Assembly: GCA_001598975.1 (NCBI GenBank)
Contig: BBXU01003042.1
Location: 1 to 21,840, forward strand
Length of the DNA: 21,840 nucleotides
Source: Parachlorella kessleri
Lineage: Eukaryota; Chlorophyta; Trebouxiophyceae; Chlorellales; Chlorellaceae
Reading direction: 5' to 3'
The position numbers and the translations under genes are program-made. Within the stretch, counting starts at the first letter, position 1, and the number at the start of each line of letters is the position of its first letter. Below, piece after piece: positions 18,430 to 21,840 of this stretch. Below the pieces are notes generated by a model that made no database searches, had not been told where the DNA came from, and was given only the letters and a program-made list of their open reading frames with translations.

Positions 18430-21400
18430 CTGCATAAGCAAACATACATCAACTAACCCGCACAGTGATGGCATTGCGAACCAATCAAACGAAGACTAAC
18501 AATTATGATGCTCACAAATCTGATGTCTCATACTATGGCAACGTTGATGATGAGGCCCAGCTTCCCAACAGGCACCCTTGACAGGAGGGCAAGGAAAGCA
18601 ACTCCAGCTTATCAGCATACGACGTACTGGGTGGCCAGGGCGCAGCGTGAGCCAGCCTGTTTGCCGCTACCCTTGCCGGCTGGAGCCGGGCACCAAAAGC
18701 ACCCTGCTATGGGCAACTTACCAACTGCAGGGGCCCGTTCGTGCCGTTGAGGTGCGCTGAAGGGGACAGGTGTCCGCTGCTCGTTGTAATGGTGAGGGGT
18801 GGGACCACTGGTAGAGGCGGCCGGGGTCGCTGGCGCACTGTCAAAGCCCCAAGGGCTGGAGGCAACCGCAGGTGGGCTGGGAGAAAGGGCCGCATATGTA
18901 GCAGCAGAACTGTCCAAGCTGCTGGGAGTGTTGCTTTTAGGGGAGTTGTAGGCTACAGCTGGAGCCGGCCGGCCGTGTGCTAGGACGGCTTGCTCCAGCA
19001 AGTGCACAACTCTATCACGCGGGATTTCGTTCTCGACAGCCTGCATAGTCACGCCATGCCTCAAAAGCAGCAGGACGCAAGGGATTCCGCTGGTAACCTC
19101 CATCTTCTTGTCCTCCAAGCCTTCCTCCAGAACATCAGAAGGTCATCAGAAAATTTTGTACAGCAGATATAACCTTTCAGGCTGACGAGCAATGCGCATC
19201 GCGCAAGGAGCAAACTGCAGAGAAATCACATCCTGGTAGGCAAGTTGACTGCTTCAACGGGGTCAAGCATTCCAGTAAGCGGTCCTGCACTGCTGAAGTA
19301 AGTCTGACCTGTAAGAAGTGCAGGGCGGTAACAGCGAGTTCCAGGCGGTGGGCAGCGGTGTACTGTCCCTTCAACCTGCAAGAGGTCAACATAAGCTTGA
19401 TTATCACTCAGCAGACTAAAGAAGCCAAGCAGTGCAAGAAAGTAGCCAAGGGCAGCTGGCAAATAAGCAGGCACTTCGTGTGCAACACTTTTCAAATGCA
19501 TCCAAACTTGCCTCTTCTCAAGAGAAGATTCCGTCTCATCCATGCATGACCCAAAGACGTAAAATCCCTTCGGCTGGAGGCAGTCCTTGCACGAAAACAT
19601 CCGCCCCAATATAGGGCTGCTGCCTGCACATATGTAAAAGCATAGATGACACTGGGGTCCAACGACTGAGCAAAATCTTTAATGACAAGCCAGAGGTCCG
19701 CGGCTAGGGCAGGGTAACTTTGCACGCCATTGAATATAGTAAGCCAAATTGTAATGATACGCTGACCCTTGACAACCTCCATTGTACTCACCGCACAAAT
19801 CGCAGTCAGCAGGCCGCTTTTGGCTTGGATCGCAGGCCAGCCTCTGCAGCTTCTCCTCCAGCCCCCTGGGCAAATAACCCAGGCTAAAGCATGACATCAG
19901 CAGCCAATGGGCACTTTGGGAAGCAAACTCACATGGTGTCTCAGGGCAAGCCACAGAACGAGCCAAATGCAGGGGCTGGGGTGCAATGCATCTAGTGCAC
20001 ATCAGGCGACGCTATGACGAGCCAGTCACCAACCCATTCACAAGCTCACCTGTCGCAAACACCAGCAGGGAGGGCGGACGTGATGTTGCCAGGCAGAAGG
20101 ACTCGCCACGCACAGGTTGCGAGAACCTACATGGCTGACACATGTGATCAGCTACACGCTGCGCAGCATTGCAAGAACAAACAGGACGCAATGACGCTAA
20201 CAAGAGCCACCGTTTGGTCTCACCGAGCGAGCTAGCACTTGGATAGTTCCAGAATACCAGTATGCTGGTGGGAGAGGCTGTTTAAAATAGACATCCTAGG
20301 GTTTTCTGACCTGGGTAAGCCCGTCAGTGCTCTCCCAGAGCCGCAATAGGACGGGGACAACACCCGCCGACACCATGGCACTTCTGGTCTCAAACCCATT
20401 GCAATTTAGGCAGGCATATGCCAGCGCGGCCGATCCCTGCGCACAACAATTACACACGTGTGGTGCCTTGAAGCCGCCTCAAGAAATAACATGTGGCGAT
20501 AGTGCGATGGTACCAGGTGGCCTACCATGGCAGCACAATCCTGTATACTCCTCTGCCAATATTAGAAACATTGCTTCGGTTGAGTAGCACCGAACTTCAT
20601 ATCCAGTCGCCCAGACCTGCACAACGGCTTCCGTGCTGTCCAATAGGCGCAAAAGTCGGGGGATGGCGCCAGCTGACACAATGGCAGCGATCTGATCAGC
20701 ACCTCCAGCGGTCAGGGCGGCAAGCAACACAGCTGCTGGAGACTGCAAAAGGAAGGGAAGATGGCAAAACTGAGTTGGAAAGCACTGGTGGTGGTGGGGG
20801 AGGGGGGGCGGTTTGTAAGCATAGCCAAAGACGCAGATATGTTAGCCAGGGCAGGCCCGTGCCAAGCGGTATGGACGCAAGGCTGCATGACTGGAACTAG
20901 CACGCAGTAGGCAGCACTGTAGGTGTTTGCCGGATGCGAGATTTGGTGCAAGTCACTCAAGGTCACATGCATGCGCCAAGCAAGCATGGTAGGCACAAAC
21001 CTGCACATCCTTGTCCTCGCTCCCCAGCAATTGCACGACAGGGGGGATGGCGTCTGCTGACACGATGGCTGTATTGTGCTCATCATTCTCATCTGCCAGG
21101 CAGGTAAGCGCCCGCACTGCTTGATGCTGAACCAGAGAGGCAAGATAGCAAATTTTAAGCTGGAGTGCAGTAGGGGAGGCCACAAGCACAGCCACGACAA
21201 AGGACACAAGGGTGGTCGGCCATGTGCGCCGCTTAAGTGGTTCCAGGGCAAGCCCGCCTAAACTGAAACAAGTAGAGAATGAGCAGCAGCTTAGGTGCCA
21301 ATCGGATGCGAGAATGGGTGCGAGCCGTATGAGGCCACATGCACGTGCCAACCCAGCATGGTAGGCCCAAACCTGCACGTCCTCGTCCTTGCTCCCTAGC

Positions 21401-21840
21401 AGCCGTACGAGGGAGGGGATAGCGCCCGCTGACACGATGGCAGCTGCGTGTTCCGCATTCCCATTGGCCAGGTTGGCAATTGCACACGCAGCAGGATGCT
21501 GCAAACATTTGCAGATATCAGCTTAAGAGCAGATAGGTAGGCCACAGCACATCCGCGGCAAGGACACAAGGGTGGTCAGCCACCATGTGTGCGTGTCAAG
21601 CGGTGTGGACCCAGGGCTGCATGAGGTGCACATTAGCAGGCAGTGAGCAGCTGGCCGGATGCGAGACTGGATGCGAGCCATGCGAGGCCATATGCATGCC
21701 CCAACCCAGCATGCTTGCCCAGACCTGCGTGTCCTTGTCCTTCCTCTCAAGCAGGCACACGAGGGGAGGGGATGGCGCCCGCTGACACGATGGCAGCTGC
21801 GTCGTTCCGCACTGGCCAGGTTGGCAATGGCACACGCTGC
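16506..21840 (-). CDS. armadillo-repeat / ZZ zinc finger / alpha-adaptin appendage protein, 5' partial
   Basis: Exons in coding order: (damaged copy 21725-21840), 21373-21498, 21001-21126, 20617-20742, 20311-20436, 20050-20126, 19792-19865, 19512-19623, 19309-19375, 18722-19040, 18152-18429, 17731-17895, 17381-17566, 16970-17140, 16506-16649, stop TGA 16506-16508. The 14 intact exons total 2097 nt (698 residues plus stop) with all phases consistent. Order along these residues: four ARM repeats 1-168, half-repeat to ~194, ZZ finger ~215-245, helical segment ~247-300, Ser/Pro/Ala hinge ~300-450, alpha-adaptin type appendage ~455-698. The appendage is the AP-2 module that binds endocytic accessory proteins; ARM repeats and ZZ fingers are protein-binding. 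True alpha-adaptins have a ~600-residue HEAT-like trunk, and none of its hallmark segments is present here. One intron (after 19512) has a GC donor. The start lies beyond the right edge. If the hinge hid a missed gene boundary, this would be two genes. Confidence 0.75.
18722..19375 (-). other. helical segment and low-complexity hinge
   Basis: Exons 19309-19375 and 18722-19040 (phase 0 join). LKGQYTAAHRLELAVTALHF and AVENEIPRDRVVHLLEQAVL look like two amphipathic helices. After GRPAPAVAYNSP the sequence becomes Ser/Pro/Ala/Thr-rich (PSSLDSSAATYAALSPSPPA) and stays so into exon 18152-18429. This matches a typical adaptin hinge in composition, but no clathrin-box or other named motif was seen. 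Confidence 0.7.
19512..19865 (-). other. ZZ-type zinc finger (exons 19792-19865 and 19512-19623)
   Basis: The phase-1 join gives PADCDLCGSSPILGRMFSC followed by KDC, i.e. C-D-x-C-G-x-SPI-x-G-x11-C-x2-C. The spacing (C-x2-C, 11 residues, C-x2-C) and the SPI.G(R) core match the ZZ finger consensus CDxCG.SPI.G.RYKC..C. ZZ fingers bind two zinc ions and recognise protein N-termini or tails. The usual third pair (YDLCxxC) is only partly kept: FYVFGSC has one cysteine. The first exon begins GLEEKLQRLACDPSQKRP. The second ends in an AG/GCAAGT GC donor giving SSLEKR. Confidence 0.72.
20050..20126 (-). other. short exon encoding half an ARM-like repeat
   Basis: 77 bp, acceptor ATGTAG, donor ACAG/GTGAGC, reading VLATCAWRVLLPGNITSALP and AGVCD. 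It resembles the first two helices of an ARM repeat (A..A.R.L...N...ALPAGV) without the third, so the solenoid appears to end here before the ZZ exon pair. Confidence 0.6.
20311..20436 (-). other. ARM repeat exon, fourth intact copy, divergent
   Basis: Exactly 126 bp, phase 0 at both ends (acceptor GCGCAG, donor CCAG/GTCAGA). It encodes GSAALAYACLNCNGFETRSA, then MVSAGVVPVLLRLWESTDGL and TQ. It keeps the MVSAGV(I/V)P..LRL core of its sisters and is the most diverged copy. No in-frame ATG start marks it, so it is easily missed by ORF searches. Confidence 0.75.
20617..21498 (-). other. three 126-bp armadillo-repeat exons
   Basis: Exons 21373-21498, 21001-21126 and 20617-20742 each encode one 42-residue ARM repeat with phase-0 ends. 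The shared pattern is (H/S)xAxxxLxxLA......AIVS(A)(G/D)AIPxxxxLL.S....VQ, for example AAIVSAGAIPSLVRLLGS, TAIVSADAIPPVVQLLGSED and AAIVSAGAIPRLLRLLDST. Read together they form a regular solenoid of importin/Vac8-like type (GAIP..V.LL..(E/D)..VQ). Confidence 0.88.
20787..20811 (+). other. G-rich tract in an ARM intron (possible G-quadruplex)
   Basis: ggtggtggtgggggaggggg and the following ggcgg on the plus strand, inside the intron between the second and third intact ARM exons. The tract would be C-rich in the transcript, so any quadruplex would form in DNA on the strand opposite the RNA-like strand. Confidence 0.4.
21725..21840 (-). pseudogene. damaged ARM-repeat exon copy at window edge
   Basis: Aligned with the copy at 21373-21498, it carries one extra C (in the stretch matching ctgcgtgttccg), a 6-bp deletion next to it, and one extra G in the gagggaggggat stretch. 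The net change is -4 bp, so the three parts IANLA, AAIVSAGAIPS and LVCLLERKDKDTQ lie in three different frames. The exon would begin six bases past the window end. It may be a skipped relic, the sequence may contain errors (one change is in a homopolymer context), or the gene may really start downstream of it. Confidence 0.65.

Larger units (their letters stand above)
20617..21840. repeat. tandem ARM exon+intron units of ~360-385 bp
   Basis: Exon ends fall at 21725, 21373, 21001 and 20617 (spacing 352, 372, 384). Intron sequence is also repeated: ggatgcgaga followed by a gcatg(c/g)tagg(c)-type segment before each exon end; ggacacaagggtggtc at ~21199 and ~21563; and gtgccaagcggtatggac near 20859 against tgtcaagcggtgtggac near 21594. 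So whole genomic units, not just exons, were duplicated. Confidence 0.82.

Noticed and set aside
19624..19791. Open frame reading ADLWLVIKDFAQSLDP, first considered an exon
   Set aside because: Including it breaks the CDLCG-SSPILG join that makes the ZZ finger, and no donor after it has the needed phase. Treated as intron, though a cassette exon cannot be excluded.
19792..20002. Resemblance of SAHWLLMSCFSL / LEEKLQRLACDP to PI 4-kinase or kinase C-lobe sequence
   Set aside because: The first half falls in an intron (the acceptor TTTGCCCAG follows it) and no kinase motifs occur downstream.
16506..21840. Annotating the right-hand gene simply as AP-2 complex subunit alpha
   Set aside because: Only the ear and hinge-like part match; none of the conserved trunk segments of alpha-adaptin is found upstream, where ARM repeats and a ZZ finger occur instead.
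1..21840. CRISPR array, prokaryotic operon, transposon or viral insert
   Set aside because: Repeats are few-copy and lack uniform spacers; no transposase, integrase, terminal repeats or viral proteins seen; the coding pattern is spliced eukaryotic throughout.

Overview
The window reads as nuclear DNA of an intron-dense eukaryote, most likely a green alga (chlorophyte). Coding is split into short exons, often 60-200 bp. They are bounded by GT(A/G)AG-type donors and very regular TGCAG acceptors, with a few GC-AG introns. Introns are mostly 180-500 bp and base composition is moderately GC-rich. The algal placement is inference; the eukaryotic, spliced nature is seen directly. No tRNA, rRNA, CRISPR array, transposase or prokaryotic operon was found. 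Every gene I can support lies on the minus strand, and the long plus-strand ORFs are antisense shadows.

Right to left (5' to 3' for the genes) there are three. (1) About 21840-16506: the 3' part of a gene whose exons join in phase to encode tandem armadillo repeats (one 42-residue repeat per 126-bp exon), a ZZ-type zinc finger, a helical stretch, a Ser/Pro/Ala-rich hinge and a two-subdomain alpha-adaptin (AP-2) appendage. (2) 15628-2050: a 29-exon gene whose exons close to exactly 1476 codons plus stop. It encodes an unrecognised protein with an N-terminal C2-like domain, an Ala-rich linker, a second C2-like domain, a large conserved-looking core, two transmembrane helices and a short six-cysteine tail. 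(3) 754-28 and beyond the left edge: three exons of a WD40-like protein.

Intergenic stretches are 15629-16505 (3' UTR of gene 1, 5' region of gene 2) and 755-2049 (3' region of gene 2, 5' region of gene 3). The window also has an unusual number of short tandem duplications placed on exon/intron borders: a 34-bp copy of an exon end with its donor, a 40-bp copy of another exon end with its donor, a 44-bp triplication over an acceptor, a 67-bp triplication over a stop codon, and ~360-385-bp duplication of whole ARM exon+intron units.

The best candidates for something undescribed are the ARM / ZZ / alpha-appendage combination, which would join a repeat scaffold to a clathrin-adaptor recruitment platform, and the large double-C2 membrane-anchored protein. 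Both rest on hand-built splice models; transcript data would decide them. The genes look like independent neighbours. A shared membrane-trafficking theme (C2 domains, adaptor ear) is possible but not shown.
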